DNA from: Bacteroidaceae bacterium
GTDB taxonomy: Bacteria > Bacteroidota > Bacteroidia > Bacteroidales > Bacteroidaceae
Reading direction: 5' to 3'
Assembly (NCBI GenBank): GCA_017442855.1
Contig: JAFSPM010000048.1
Coordinates: forward strand, 17,096-81,095
Length of the DNA: 64,000 nt
In this document: positions 46,365 to 55,162 of the stretch, one piece after another
How the letters are laid out: each line of letters opens with the position of its first letter
Numbering within the stretch: position 1 is the stretch's first letter
The notes under the pieces: generated by a model
Told to the model about the DNA's origin: nothing
What the model saw: the letters and a program-made list of their open reading frames with translations, nothing else
Database searches by the model: none
Program-made: the position numbers and the translations under genes

Positions 46365-46742
46365 ATGAAAAAGTTTGCTTTAATGATGGTTTGCCTAATG
46401 GGCATGCTGTTTGTATCAAACAACGCTAATGCACAGGACAAGAAGAATCCGTTTATCGGTTCATGGACAGCTACCTCAAGCACACCTATTGGTGAGACAG
46501 TGATGACCATCGTGTTTGAAGAAAATGATGGCAAGATTACAGGTTATATGACTGCCGAGGCTATGGGTGACGAGAAGATTGAATGCGAAGACATCAACAC
46601 CGAGAAGGAAGACGAGATTTCTTTCACCTTCTTCGCTGCTATGGCTGGCATGAACATCGACATGTACCTCACCCTTGATGGTGAAGATGCTTGCAAAGGC
46701 GCTATGATGGGACAGTTCCCTGTTGAAGCGAAACGTAAATAA
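46365..46742 (+). CDS. Small secreted protein of unknown function
   Basis: One hundred twenty-five residues. A signal peptide ends NANAQ. The mature 100 residues begin with NPFIGSWTATSSTPIGETVMTIVFEENDGKITGYM, a strand pattern resembling lipocalin- or fatty-acid-binding-like small barrels (GSWT near the start), with an acidic middle and a basic end (VEAKRK). No specific family recognised. A -7-like TATCTTCG lies at 46318-46325 and a terminator follows. Confidence 0.7.
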   Translation: MKKFALMMVCLMGMLFVSNNANAQDKKNPFIGSWTATSSTPIGETVMTIVFEENDGKITGYMTAEAMGDEKIECEDINTEKEDEISFTFFAAMAGMNIDMYLTLDGEDACKGAMMGQFPVEAKRK

Positions 46743-46772
46743 ACAGATGTAAGACCATCTTTAATTTAGAAG

Positions 46773-46803
46773 GACACGCTCCTAAAGAGTGTGTCTTTCT
46801 TTT
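46773..46803 (+). terminator. Terminator after the small secreted protein
   Basis: Nine-bp stem with one G-T pair (46773-46781 with 46787-46795), 5-nt loop, then TTTCTTTTT. Confidence 0.75.
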
Positions 46804-46818
46804 TATCTTCTATATGGC

Positions 46819-47154
46819 ATGAAAGACTATCCCGATAAGATGACACCCGAAGAGGTGCGCAGGTTTCAAGACGATGTACTGAATATCGTGTCACAGATTC
46901 CACGCGGCAAGGTCACCACCTACGGCACCATCGCAGCATGGGCTGGATGGCCAAGCCACTCACGCATGGTAGGCAGGACCTTGCGCTACACCCCTGGTGC
47001 CGAACAACTGCCCTGTCATCGTGTAGTGAATAAAGAAGGTCGCACAGCCCCTGGCTGGATGCAACATCGCTCCCTCCTCGCATCCGAAGGCGTCACCTTC
47101 AAGTCTAATGGTCATGTAGATATGCAACGTCATTTCTGGGAACCAGAGTATTAA
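46819..47154 (+). CDS. MGMT-family DNA alkyltransferase-like protein
   Basis: One hundred eleven residues corresponding only to the DNA-binding/active-site domain of O6-alkylguanine-DNA alkyltransferase: VLNIVSQIPRGKVTTYGTIAAWAG, SHSRMVGRTL, and the alkyl-acceptor motif LPCHRVVNKEGR (Cys66). The Cys is kept, unlike ATL proteins with Trp there, but the N-terminal domain of Ada/Ogt is missing. Likely acts in repair or recognition of alkylated bases. The upstream ATG at 46789 lies in the terminator, so 46819 is used. It overlaps the convergent HsdR stop by 4 bases. Confidence 0.85.
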   Translation: MKDYPDKMTPEEVRRFQDDVLNIVSQIPRGKVTTYGTIAAWAGWPSHSRMVGRTLRYTPGAEQLPCHRVVNKEGRTAPGWMQHRSLLASEGVTFKSNGHVDMQRHFWEPEY

Positions 47155-50100
47155 TACTCACTCCTACCCTCTGCTGCCATCGGCATATCACCAGACTCTT
47201 CTTCCAACACAGCATACTTGCTAACAGGAGCTTCTTCTGTTAGCTCTGTATAGAAATTATCTTCATCTTGACTCTCATACTTTTTAAAGTTCTCCGCCTG
47301 CTCAAAAATTCCTTTAAACACATCATCCTGAGGTACTGGAGGATATCCGTGCTCTGCAAGAATAAGAATCAAATCCATCTGAAGTTCAGCCTTGATATCT
47401 GAACGATTTGCCCAGTCGGTATAGCGTGATTTATCATCCACCATCTTTTTCACAGCTGCAGATAATGGGATAAGTTTATCTTCCGGATATTCGAAGCCAA
47501 ACTTATGAGCGATGTCTTTTAAGATGTCATAGAAAGCCTTCTCCTCGTAAGTGATGCCTAAATCCTTAAATGACTTTTTCTCTGTATTGACTTCTTTCAG
47601 TAGCTCTGCCATCTGCTTAGCCACCTCATTCAGTACTTCCTCTGCAAAGATGGCGTTGTCACTACGATCATTGTACTTCTGCACTAAAGCATTCAAGCGT
47701 TTTGTGAAATCCACGCCCTTTATCTTATTTACTTTCTTAAAGTCGGTGATAACAGTGCGGAGCAACTTCTCCATTAACTTTACTTTGGTATTAGGCAGTT
47801 TTAGCTTTTCAAGTCTATCCATATACTCCTGACTCAGCAAATCCAAGTCTTTTGAACTCGCATTTAACTGAACGACCTCTTCTACACCCTCCGACTTCAA
47901 TGCCTCTTCTATCATCTTGCTTACTTTGCGATTCATCTGTGCAGCATCAGGAGCAGAACCTTTTGTCAACTTATATATGATGGCACGAACGCCTGTAAAG
48001 AAGTGTACGTTTTCACGTTCTTCGTCTGTTATAGCTTCATGATTAGAACAGAGATTATAGGCAGATTTCAGTTTCTTGGTATGCCCCATAAACTGATTCT
48101 GCGTTTTCTCAGTTGCTTGCACAAACTCAGCTGCAAGATTCAAGCACTCCAATTGTTCTAATGGAGTACCAGTAGTAAACTTCGAGTAGTCAAACTTGTC
48201 AAACATCCTGCGAAGAATATCCAACTCATCTTTCACCATCGTCAGCGACTGTTCGATTGTTTCCACATTATCACCTAAGTCACCACCTCCTGCATATTGT
48301 TTCAGGGCATTGTTCATATTGGTCTTAATGCCAATATAGTCAACTACCAAACCCTTATCCTTGCCTTCATAAACTCTATTCACACGTGAAATCGTCTGTA
48401 CCAAGGTATGCTTCTGTAAAGGCTTGTCAATATACATGGTGTCCAGGCAAGGCACATCGAAGCCCGTTATCCACATGGAAACTACAATGGCTATCTTGAA
48501 ATTTGATTCAGGATTCTTAAACAGAACATCAAGTGCTTTTCTATCTTCATCAGAGCCAATCAGTTCACGTAATTTTGGATCATCGTCCTTTTCACGAGTC
48601 ATCACCAACTTGATACGTTCTACAGGTGTATGCTCGCTATCACCTATCTTCTCAGCCCATCCTGGGCGCAGAGCGATAATCTGTTTATAGAGGTCATAGG
48701 CTATGAATCTGTTTGAGCAGACAAACATAGCTTTACCACAAACCGTACTGCCCTCCTCTATGCGTTTCTCATAATGCTCAATAAAATCCTTAGCCACTAC
48801 AGCCAATCTTTGAGGGTCGCCAAGAATCTTATCCATTTGAGTAACTGCTTTCTTGCTTTCCTCTATCTGGTATTCGTTGGCTCCCTGCTCTGCACATTGC
48901 TTATAATAAGCCTCAATAGCCTCCAACTGCTTGTGGTCAGCAAACACTTTGGCAGCTCTACCTTCATAGACTATCCTGCGAGTAATACCATCAGCTACTG
49001 ATTCAGTCATCGTATAGGAATCTACCACTTCACCAAACACATCAATTGTAGCATCAATTGGTGTACCTGTAAAGCCTACGTATGTAGCATTAGGCAATGA
49101 ATCATGCAGATACTTGGCAAAGCCATAGCTGCGTTTCACACCCTTATCAGTAATTTGGACACTTTGTTCTATGTTCGTTTGGGAACGATGAGCCTCATCA
49201 GATATACAGATGATATTCGCTCTATCAGACAGTACATTAATATCCTCACTAAACTTTTGTATTGTCGTCAGAAAAACGCCACCACTCTTTCTGCCTCTAA
49301 GTAACCTACCCAGTTCTTCACGTGATTCCACATTGATTACGGTCTCATCGCCAATAAACTGCTTAGCATTCAGGAACAATCCTGATAGTTGGTCGTCAAG
49401 GTCGGTACGGTCAGTTATCAGCACGATAGTTGGACTTGAGAGATGTTTACTTCTCATCAAAACACGTGTAAGATATAGCATCGTTAAACTCTTGCCACAG
49501 CCAGTAGCGCCAAAATACGTACCACCCTTGCCATCACCATGAATATTGATATGCGAGTGCTCCAAGATATTATCATAGAGCCTGTGCGTAGCGAAGAACT
49601 GAGGATAGCGACATACTATCTTCGTTTCGTTCTTTGAAGTATCTGGGAAGAAAACAAAGTCTTTGATAATACTCAACAGACGTTCTTTTCTAAACAATCC
49701 TTCCATCATGGTATGCAGTGAGTTGATACCATCGTCAGGTTTATCAGTACGTTCTACTTTACGCCAAGCATAGAAAAACTCATAATCAGAAAACAGTGTA
49801 CCATATTTATTGTTCACACCATCACTAATCACGATAAAGGCATTATACCTGAATAAATCTGGCACATCCCTACGATAGCGCACCGTCAGTTGCGTATAGG
49901 CATTCATGATGGTAGTATCTTCCTTTACAGCACTCTTAAACTCCAGCACTACCACAGGCAAACCATTAAGATATACGATACCATCAGGAATACGCTTTTC
50001 AACACCTTTTATCTCCAACTGGTTTACTACCTTGAAGATATTTCTCTCTACATCATTAAAGTCTATCACCTCAACGAACAAGTCTGGCTTTGACGCATCT

Positions 50101-50387
50101 TCACGCTTTATGGTAAAGCCCTCTGTCATCAGCCTATAGGTCTGGGCATTCTGCTGGTATAGAGGTGCACCGTTGTCTGCTGTCAGTTTTGCTATCACGC
50201 GTTCTACCTCCAGCGCAGTAATACCCTCTGCACTATATCTGTCCATCAGATACATCCGCAAGTCATCACGAAGTAGCACATCCGACAACTCTTTGTGTAT
50301 CGTCTCACCGTTCTGATAGCTATATCCTTGCTGCTCGAACAGCTCCATGATGCCCATTTCCAAGGCGTGTTCGTTGAATGGTGTCAT
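47151..50387 (-). CDS. hsdR: Type I restriction enzyme, motor/endonuclease subunit HsdR (system 1)
   Basis: Restriction subunit of 1078 residues that translocates and cuts unmodified DNA in complex with HsdM and HsdS. N-terminal PD-(D/E)XK site: Asp in PDGIVYLNG near 134 and VLEFKSAV near 147-150. SF2 motor: GATGCGKSLT near 295, SDEAHRS near 397, GFTGTPID, and QTISRVNRVYEGKDKG. The C-terminal helical region contacts the methylase. It resembles the EcoR124 group and is not closely related to the HsdR of system 2 at 59457. Last gene of a minus-strand cluster beginning at 56725. Confidence 0.93.
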   Translation of the reverse strand: MTPFNEHALEMGIMELFEQQGYSYQNGETIHKELSDVLLRDDLRMYLMDRYSAEGITALEVERVIAKLTADNGAPLYQQNAQTYRLMTEGFTIKREDASKPDLFVEVIDFNDVERNIFKVVNQLEIKGVEKRIPDGIVYLNGLPVVVLEFKSAVKEDTTIMNAYTQLTVRYRRDVPDLFRYNAFIVISDGVNNKYGTLFSDYEFFYAWRKVERTDKPDDGINSLHTMMEGLFRKERLLSIIKDFVFFPDTSKNETKIVCRYPQFFATHRLYDNILEHSHINIHGDGKGGTYFGATGCGKSLTMLYLTRVLMRSKHLSSPTIVLITDRTDLDDQLSGLFLNAKQFIGDETVINVESREELGRLLRGRKSGGVFLTTIQKFSEDINVLSDRANIICISDEAHRSQTNIEQSVQITDKGVKRSYGFAKYLHDSLPNATYVGFTGTPIDATIDVFGEVVDSYTMTESVADGITRRIVYEGRAAKVFADHKQLEAIEAYYKQCAEQGANEYQIEESKKAVTQMDKILGDPQRLAVVAKDFIEHYEKRIEEGSTVCGKAMFVCSNRFIAYDLYKQIIALRPGWAEKIGDSEHTPVERIKLVMTREKDDDPKLRELIGSDEDRKALDVLFKNPESNFKIAIVVSMWITGFDVPCLDTMYIDKPLQKHTLVQTISRVNRVYEGKDKGLVVDYIGIKTNMNNALKQYAGGGDLGDNVETIEQSLTMVKDELDILRRMFDKFDYSKFTTGTPLEQLECLNLAAEFVQATEKTQNQFMGHTKKLKSAYNLCSNHEAITDEERENVHFFTGVRAIIYKLTKGSAPDAAQMNRKVSKMIEEALKSEGVEEVVQLNASSKDLDLLSQEYMDRLEKLKLPNTKVKLMEKLLRTVITDFKKVNKIKGVDFTKRLNALVQKYNDRSDNAIFAEEVLNEVAKQMAELLKEVNTEKKSFKDLGITYEEKAFYDILKDIAHKFGFEYPEDKLIPLSAAVKKMVDDKSRYTDWANRSDIKAELQMDLILILAEHGYPPVPQDDVFKGIFEQAENFKKYESQDEDNFYTELTEEAPVSKYAVLEEESGDMPMAAEGRSEY

Positions 50388-50396
50388 AGGCTATTT

Positions 50397-51539
50397 CTAT
50401 TTATTATCCGATAATAATCCTTCTATCTCATCATCAAAATCCGATCTGAAAAGACGGTCTTGTATGATGCGATACTTTTCAAATTCCGATTCTGCAAAAT
50501 CCTTGGCTTCTTCAGCAGACACACTTCCATTATCCAGAAGTATAGGTCTGTCATCCATCGTCAAGAATTTATCTATGTGCTTTGCCCAGTCTTCCATAGT
50601 CATCGGAATATGGCGTTTAGCACGATCTTCTGCCAAATCAAGGAATGCATTGACAATTCTTCCCAAGCTCTCCAGTTCCTTACCATTCAAGTAGTTCTTG
50701 GCTATGGAGACATCAGTCTTAACGATCTTTCCCTTTGGTGCATTTTCCCATGTAGTCAACCCCATGTGTTCTTTCTCAGCACCGGCACGTTTCACAATCA
50801 ATTCTGCAGCCGTATTTCCATGAATGGCATAGTGCAGTTTATTCTGCACCTTTGCGAAGAAACGGCGAGTAGTTGGTGCATCTTTATTATAGTCTATGGC
50901 TGTGGCATAGATATCAGTCACTTTTTGATACATCCTGCGTTCACTCAAACGTATCTCACGTATCTCTGCCAACAGATGCTCAAAGTAGTCAATGGTCAGG
51001 AATGCCCCATTTTCCAAGCGTTTCTTATCAAGCACATAGCCACGAATGGCAAACTGACGGAGTACAGCTGTTGCCCATTGACGGAATTGGGTGGCGCGTG
51101 TTGAATTTGCTCTATATCCTACAGAAATAATAGCATCCAGATTATAGAACTGGGTATTATAACTTTTACTATCAGCGGCAGTTCGTCGGAATTTCCGACA
51201 TACTGACTCTTTCTGCAGCTCACCTTCATAAAAGATGTTCTGCAGATGCTCTGTGATAGTCGTTCTGCTTTTATCAAATAGCGCTGCTATGGCATCTTGT
51301 GTACACCATATTGTTTCATCAGCATACATCACCTCCACACCGTTGGCCTGACTCTGAGCCTGAAAAATAAGAAACTCTGCCGTACTATTTCTAATAGTCA
51401 GGCTTTGCGTCTTTGGAGGTTCCTCTTCTGTGAGCCTCCATTCACAGCCACAGTCGGCACACCAGTAAACGCCTCTGGTTCTCTTTATGTTTTGAGACTT
51501 ACACTTCGGGCAAGATAGTATTTTTTTCTCTTCTGACAT
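50397..51539 (-). CDS. RhuM-family protein with N-terminal zinc ribbon
   Basis: Three hundred eighty residues. Residues 10-32 form a zinc-ribbon (C10, C13, C27, C30). The main part is the RhuM/virulence-RhuM family: FLIFQAQSQANGVEVMYADETIWCTQDAIAALF region, then RTTITEHLQNIFYEGEL and YNLDAIISVGYRANSTRATQFRQWA, C-terminal DUF-like helices. The core resembles phage KilA-N/Bro-type DNA-binding modules. RhuM genes are frequent passengers in type I restriction loci; function unproven. It lies between HsdR (9 bases) and the DUF4268 gene (10 bases). Confidence 0.88.
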   Translation of the reverse strand: MSEEKKILSCPKCKSQNIKRTRGVYWCADCGCEWRLTEEEPPKTQSLTIRNSTAEFLIFQAQSQANGVEVMYADETIWCTQDAIAALFDKSRTTITEHLQNIFYEGELQKESVCRKFRRTAADSKSYNTQFYNLDAIISVGYRANSTRATQFRQWATAVLRQFAIRGYVLDKKRLENGAFLTIDYFEHLLAEIREIRLSERRMYQKVTDIYATAIDYNKDAPTTRRFFAKVQNKLHYAIHGNTAAELIVKRAGAEKEHMGLTTWENAPKGKIVKTDVSIAKNYLNGKELESLGRIVNAFLDLAEDRAKRHIPMTMEDWAKHIDKFLTMDDRPILLDNGSVSAEEAKDFAESEFEKYRIIQDRLFRSDFDDEIEGLLSDNK

Positions 51540-51549
51540 ACTTTATTGC

Positions 51550-52473
51550 TTATTCACCAAATTTTGATGCGATTTCTTTATATATAATTGCTTTCTCCAA
51601 GAACCAATTGTAGGCCTTTTGCCAGCACTCACGCTTCTTGGGATTGATATCTGTAGAAATGACTATGCGACATGCCTTCTTTGCTTCTCGCCATTCCACT
51701 TCGCTATTAAGCATGGCAGCTATCTCATCCTTATGACTCTTGAATTGTGCAAACAACTCCTTGTCATCATCAATGTATATATCTGCGCCAATACATTGCT
51801 TTTGAGTATTAAAGGTCAAGCATACATGATAGGCAGAACTGCCAATACTCAAATCGTACCAATGCTGAGGTGAAGCTTTACGCGCACGGAAGTGATGCTT
51901 AAAAACATCGTTATTACTCATAGCATCATTAAAGCCTGTCCAGAACTCAAGTTTCAGCAAGTCTGTATCAGAAAGGCCCTCTATTGTCTTCATTGTCTTA
52001 GACCAATCATTTGGCTTTTCAACAATATTAAAGCGTGGGGCTTTCATCGAATCGCCAATCTGCCACAACTCTATCTCTAACAGGAAGAAAGCGATATTAC
52101 TATCTGTATGCTGGTTCAGCCATTCAATAGCCTGGCGATGTTCATCGCGTGCTCGCTTAACCACCCAGACTATTACTTCGGCTCCTTTACCTGAGGCGTA
52201 TGTAATCAGTTTGCCAAGATGATCGTGGTTGGTATCCTCCAATTGGTTTTCAATGATCACACGACGATTGGTACCAACCTCTTTGGCAAAGATATCTACG
52301 CTGAAACTACCAACAGACGATTCTCTTTCTTCAAGTTCCAGGTCAATATCAATTGCATCACTCAGCAGCGCAAGATTCTCCTCTTGTGCCAACCACTTAG
52401 TGAAATCATTAGCCTCATGAGGCCATACAGACCTCAAATCGGTTATTCTTATCATCTTGCCTAACTTATCCAT
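51550..52473 (-). CDS. DUF4268-domain protein with nuclease-like N-terminus
   Basis: Three hundred seven residues. The N-terminal half looks like a PD-(D/E)XK-type fold: SVDIFAKEV (Asp about 59) followed by VIIENQLEDTNHDHLGKLITYA, where ExQ replaces ExK, a variation seen in such families. The C-terminal half is the DUF4268 region (FWTGFNDAMSN to the end, with HWYDLSIGSSAYHVCLTF and DIYIDDDKELFAQ). DUF4268 proteins recur in restriction and defence loci; activity unknown. Its start overlaps the hsdS end by 8 bases, so it is translated with the system. Confidence 0.8.
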   Translation of the reverse strand: MDKLGKMIRITDLRSVWPHEANDFTKWLAQEENLALLSDAIDIDLELEERESSVGSFSVDIFAKEVGTNRRVIIENQLEDTNHDHLGKLITYASGKGAEVIVWVVKRARDEHRQAIEWLNQHTDSNIAFFLLEIELWQIGDSMKAPRFNIVEKPNDWSKTMKTIEGLSDTDLLKLEFWTGFNDAMSNNDVFKHHFRARKASPQHWYDLSIGSSAYHVCLTFNTQKQCIGADIYIDDDKELFAQFKSHKDEIAAMLNSEVEWREAKKACRIVISTDINPKKRECWQKAYNWFLEKAIIYKEIASKFGE

Positions 52474-53653
52474 AGCTTTTTTGTTTTAAGTTACCCATCT
52501 TCGCCAATAGCAATGATTGGAGTTCCTTTAGTTTGGAGGTTTCTTGCTTATACAACATCACATTTTGATACAGAACTTCTACTTTTGTCGTAAAGTCCAT
52601 CAACAACTCTTGTGATGGGATAACAATATGGAAAGAATCTATTTCTGCTTTTGTAATGGCCTCTCTTGTTGAACCTGATTGGCTCATACCTAATAACGAT
52701 TGCTTTGCATCATCAGAACACAAAGAACAAAGCAGATAATATGGCATATAATCATCTTTAGCACGGATTATCATGACATGCTGATTAACCCTTGCAGGTA
52801 TTATTTCATCAGGAACCATACAGCATCTTGCAACAGAAGCACCTGTAATATTGAAAAGAATGTCTTTCTTGTTCACAGCAACGCCATCTAATTGCTTCGC
52901 TTGTCTATCAGAGATGTGAGCTAATTCCTCATAACTGAAATTGAAATCAAAGACATTCATACTACGGATAAGTGACACTCCAGAATCCTGATAACTATCT
53001 TTTCCACCTTTAGGAGTTGAGCCACTTCCTATTTTAGAGCAAACTTCTCCCAACGTTCCCATTCTCCAACCATCTGGCAGATTCTCCTTGTCGATACCAT
53101 CAACGAACATCTTGCGGTAGAGGGCTTGAGCTGTGGCTTCGAGTTCCTGAATCATTTGCTCATTCAGACTAATGCGACGAGAAAGGGTTTCGTATTCCTC
53201 CACGATTTCATGCTGACGATCTATGGAAGGCAGAGGTATCATTACATTACACAATTCATCCCAATCAAAGATTTCGCGAGCACTTCCGTGAGAATGGAAA
53301 CGAGCATAGCGGTCAAACTCTGGACGCAGGAACCACATCATCAGATACTTGGGCAATAGCTTATTACTGTCAATTATTTCAAATACCGTATATGCTTGCG
53401 ATACTATTGCACTTTCATAATCTTTAAGTAATGCAATAGCAATCTTATCTCCTCGTCTTGAAGTATCGGCTATATAAACAAGTTGGTTCTTCTTTACAAT
53501 CTTGTAGGTTGACATATCAGTACCAATTGTATTAGCTATTGAGGGCATAAACTCTTTAGAAACACTTAAACCTAGCAGATTCGTAACCTTTTCATCTCGA
53601 TTACGAACATTCACTTCTCTGATATAGTCACCTAAACGTTCGTATTGCATCAT
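52466..53653 (-). CDS. hsdS: Type I restriction specificity subunit HsdS (system 1)
   Basis: DNA-recognition subunit of 395 residues with two target-recognition domains separated by conserved helices: first TRD about 1-140 ending in PLPSIDRQHEIVEEYE, a helix to about 195, second TRD opening PDGWRMGTLGEVCSKIGSGSTPKGG and ending DFTTKVEVLYQNVMLYKQETSKLKELQSLLLAKM. It pairs with HsdM at 55163, although the Fic gene lies between them. No second hsdS or invertase for phase variation is visible in this system. Confidence 0.92.
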   Translation of the reverse strand: MMQYERLGDYIREVNVRNRDEKVTNLLGLSVSKEFMPSIANTIGTDMSTYKIVKKNQLVYIADTSRRGDKIAIALLKDYESAIVSQAYTVFEIIDSNKLLPKYLMMWFLRPEFDRYARFHSHGSAREIFDWDELCNVMIPLPSIDRQHEIVEEYETLSRRISLNEQMIQELEATAQALYRKMFVDGIDKENLPDGWRMGTLGEVCSKIGSGSTPKGGKDSYQDSGVSLIRSMNVFDFNFSYEELAHISDRQAKQLDGVAVNKKDILFNITGASVARCCMVPDEIIPARVNQHVMIIRAKDDYMPYYLLCSLCSDDAKQSLLGMSQSGSTREAITKAEIDSFHIVIPSQELLMDFTTKVEVLYQNVMLYKQETSKLKELQSLLLAKMGNLKQKSYG

Positions 53654-53660
53654 CTATTCC

Positions 53661-53701
53661 TTTCCAATTCTTTCCAATTCTTTAAACAATGGAAAGAATT
53701 A
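53661..53701. repeat. TTTCCAATTC repeats and hairpin at the 3' end of the fic gene
   Basis: TTTCCAATTC twice in tandem (53661-53680) followed by GGAAAGAATT (53691-53700), forming a hairpin over the Fic stop codon. Related words flank the other side of the gene at 55049-55155. Confidence 0.55.
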
Positions 53702-55015
53702 CTTCAAAATTGGTTTGACGGCTTCCTCTAATTCACCACTTCTCACATAGCCTTTCTTCACCTTGTTAAAGGCAAACTCGTTGATAAGACCACGCTCTAC
53801 AAGTCCCATAATATCACCCTTAGCCGTCGTAGCACTAATAAAGAATTTGCTCTGAATGTCTTTGACAGTGATGACTTCCTTGGGGTTATCAACAAACATC
53901 TTGATAATCTGAGCCTGACGATCGTTTATGTCACCCAATTGCAGGAACGTATTTGCCGCCTTCTTTTCTTCTTGCTTCCGCTTCAGATAACCTTGTAGTT
54001 GTTTGAACGAAAGGTCTAATACACGTAGATTATATGCTACAAAATAGCCAATGTCATTATTATCTGCTTCTGTATATTGAAAAGACTTCTCGTATGATTT
54101 CTTCGATTTGGCAATAACCCTCGATATTGAAAGATATTCAGTCAGCCAATACTTCTGCTTCAACATATACCAATAGAAGAGAGCACGAGCCGTTCTTCCG
54201 TTTCCATCGACAAACGGGTGCATATAGGCAATCATAAAGTGGATAATAATGCCCCGAATAATGGGATGGATAAAAACCTTAGGCTTTTCTTCATTGAAGA
54301 ACTTGCATAGGTCTTTAACGAAAGAAGGTATCTCCATATAGGAGGGAGGCCGATGAACGATTTCATGGGTAATGCCGTTTTCCACTACCACATCGTCGTT
54401 TGTACGGAGTCGTCCTGCATCCTCTGGATTATCCAAAGTCTTTTCTGTCATCAGCCGATGAATATGCTGTAGCAGTTCCACCGTAAGTGGTGTGTCCTGA
54501 TTCTGAACCACAAACTGGATAGTCTGATAGTTGTTAACTATCATCTGCTGTGACTTGTCTTTAGGGGTCATCTTCTTACGAAGCATATCTTTTGCCACCT
54601 GACGGGTTGTTGCTGCCCCCTCCATCTGACTGGAGAATATGGCTTCTTCCATCAGCGAACTGACTAAATACCGTTCTTTTTTATCTCCTGGGATAATAGA
54701 ACTTGTGCCCCAAAAGCCACCAAAGTTCATATCAAACTCATGACACATGCGCTGCATTTGGTTTGTGATTCCTAGTAAAATGTTATATTGGGGCCATACA
54801 CGAATCATATTCTTCGTTCTGGAGGCTTTTACATAAGTCCATAACTTCTTAGAAGAACATCCTTTAGGGCATTTCTTGTACTTAACCGTGTCCCAATATT
54901 CATATTCTTCATTGATTTTATCTACTAATGAAACAACTTCTTCGTGGGGAGGGGTGACTAAAGAGTCAAGCATCTCCTGAAGTTCAATTTTAGGAGGGGT
55001 TTCTATTATACTCAT
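53699..55015 (-). CDS. Fic-family AMPylase with inhibitory motif and C-terminal winged helix
   Basis: Four hundred thirty-eight residues. The Fic core motif is complete: HPFVDGNGRTAR (266-277). An inhibitory-helix motif S128-x3-E132-G133 (SSQMEG) lies N-terminal to it, as in self-inhibited class II Fic proteins. The C-terminal about 90 residues (INDRQAQIIKMFVDNP, VKDIQSKFFISATTAKGDIMGLVERGLI) look like a winged helix-turn-helix. Fic domains usually AMPylate proteins. It sits between hsdM and hsdS but has its own promoter overlapped by an inverted repeat, so it may repress itself. Confidence 0.9.
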   Translation of the reverse strand: MSIIETPPKIELQEMLDSLVTPPHEEVVSLVDKINEEYEYWDTVKYKKCPKGCSSKKLWTYVKASRTKNMIRVWPQYNILLGITNQMQRMCHEFDMNFGGFWGTSSIIPGDKKERYLVSSLMEEAIFSSQMEGAATTRQVAKDMLRKKMTPKDKSQQMIVNNYQTIQFVVQNQDTPLTVELLQHIHRLMTEKTLDNPEDAGRLRTNDDVVVENGITHEIVHRPPSYMEIPSFVKDLCKFFNEEKPKVFIHPIIRGIIIHFMIAYMHPFVDGNGRTARALFYWYMLKQKYWLTEYLSISRVIAKSKKSYEKSFQYTEADNNDIGYFVAYNLRVLDLSFKQLQGYLKRKQEEKKAANTFLQLGDINDRQAQIIKMFVDNPKEVITVKDIQSKFFISATTAKGDIMGLVERGLINEFAFNKVKKGYVRSGELEEAVKPILK

Positions 55016-55033
55016 ACTTATTGTATTTTGCTA

Positions 55034-55155
55034 CAAAGATAAGAAAAACTTTCCAATCTTGCAAGGATTGGAAAGAATTGGAAAGAATAAACCCCATTTA
55101 TTTAACTTTATATAACAGCCCATCCTTTCCAATCTTGAAAGAACTGGAAAGAATT
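55034..55155 (-). promoter_or_regulatory. fic promoter with TTTCCAATC operator repeats
   Basis: Minus-strand CTTG (55065-55062), 20 bp, TATCTTTG (55041-55034). A perfect 10-bp inverted repeat CTTTCCAATC/GATTGGAAAG (55049-55058 with 55066-55075) covers the -33 box and spacer. More copies of the half-site follow at about 55076-55086 and, degenerate, at 55126-55155. This looks like an operator for a repressor, candidate being the Fic protein's own winged helix. Confidence 0.65.
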
Positions 55156-55162
55156 GAATAGT

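Noticed and set aside
52466-53653. Phase-variable, invertible hsdS
   Set aside because: Only one hsdS copy and no site-specific invertase or inverted hsdS fragments are visible in the window.
53699-55015. Fic gene as a classical FicT/FicA toxin-antitoxin pair
   Set aside because: The inhibitory motif is within the same protein and no small antitoxin gene is adjacent, so it is better described as a self-inhibited Fic protein.
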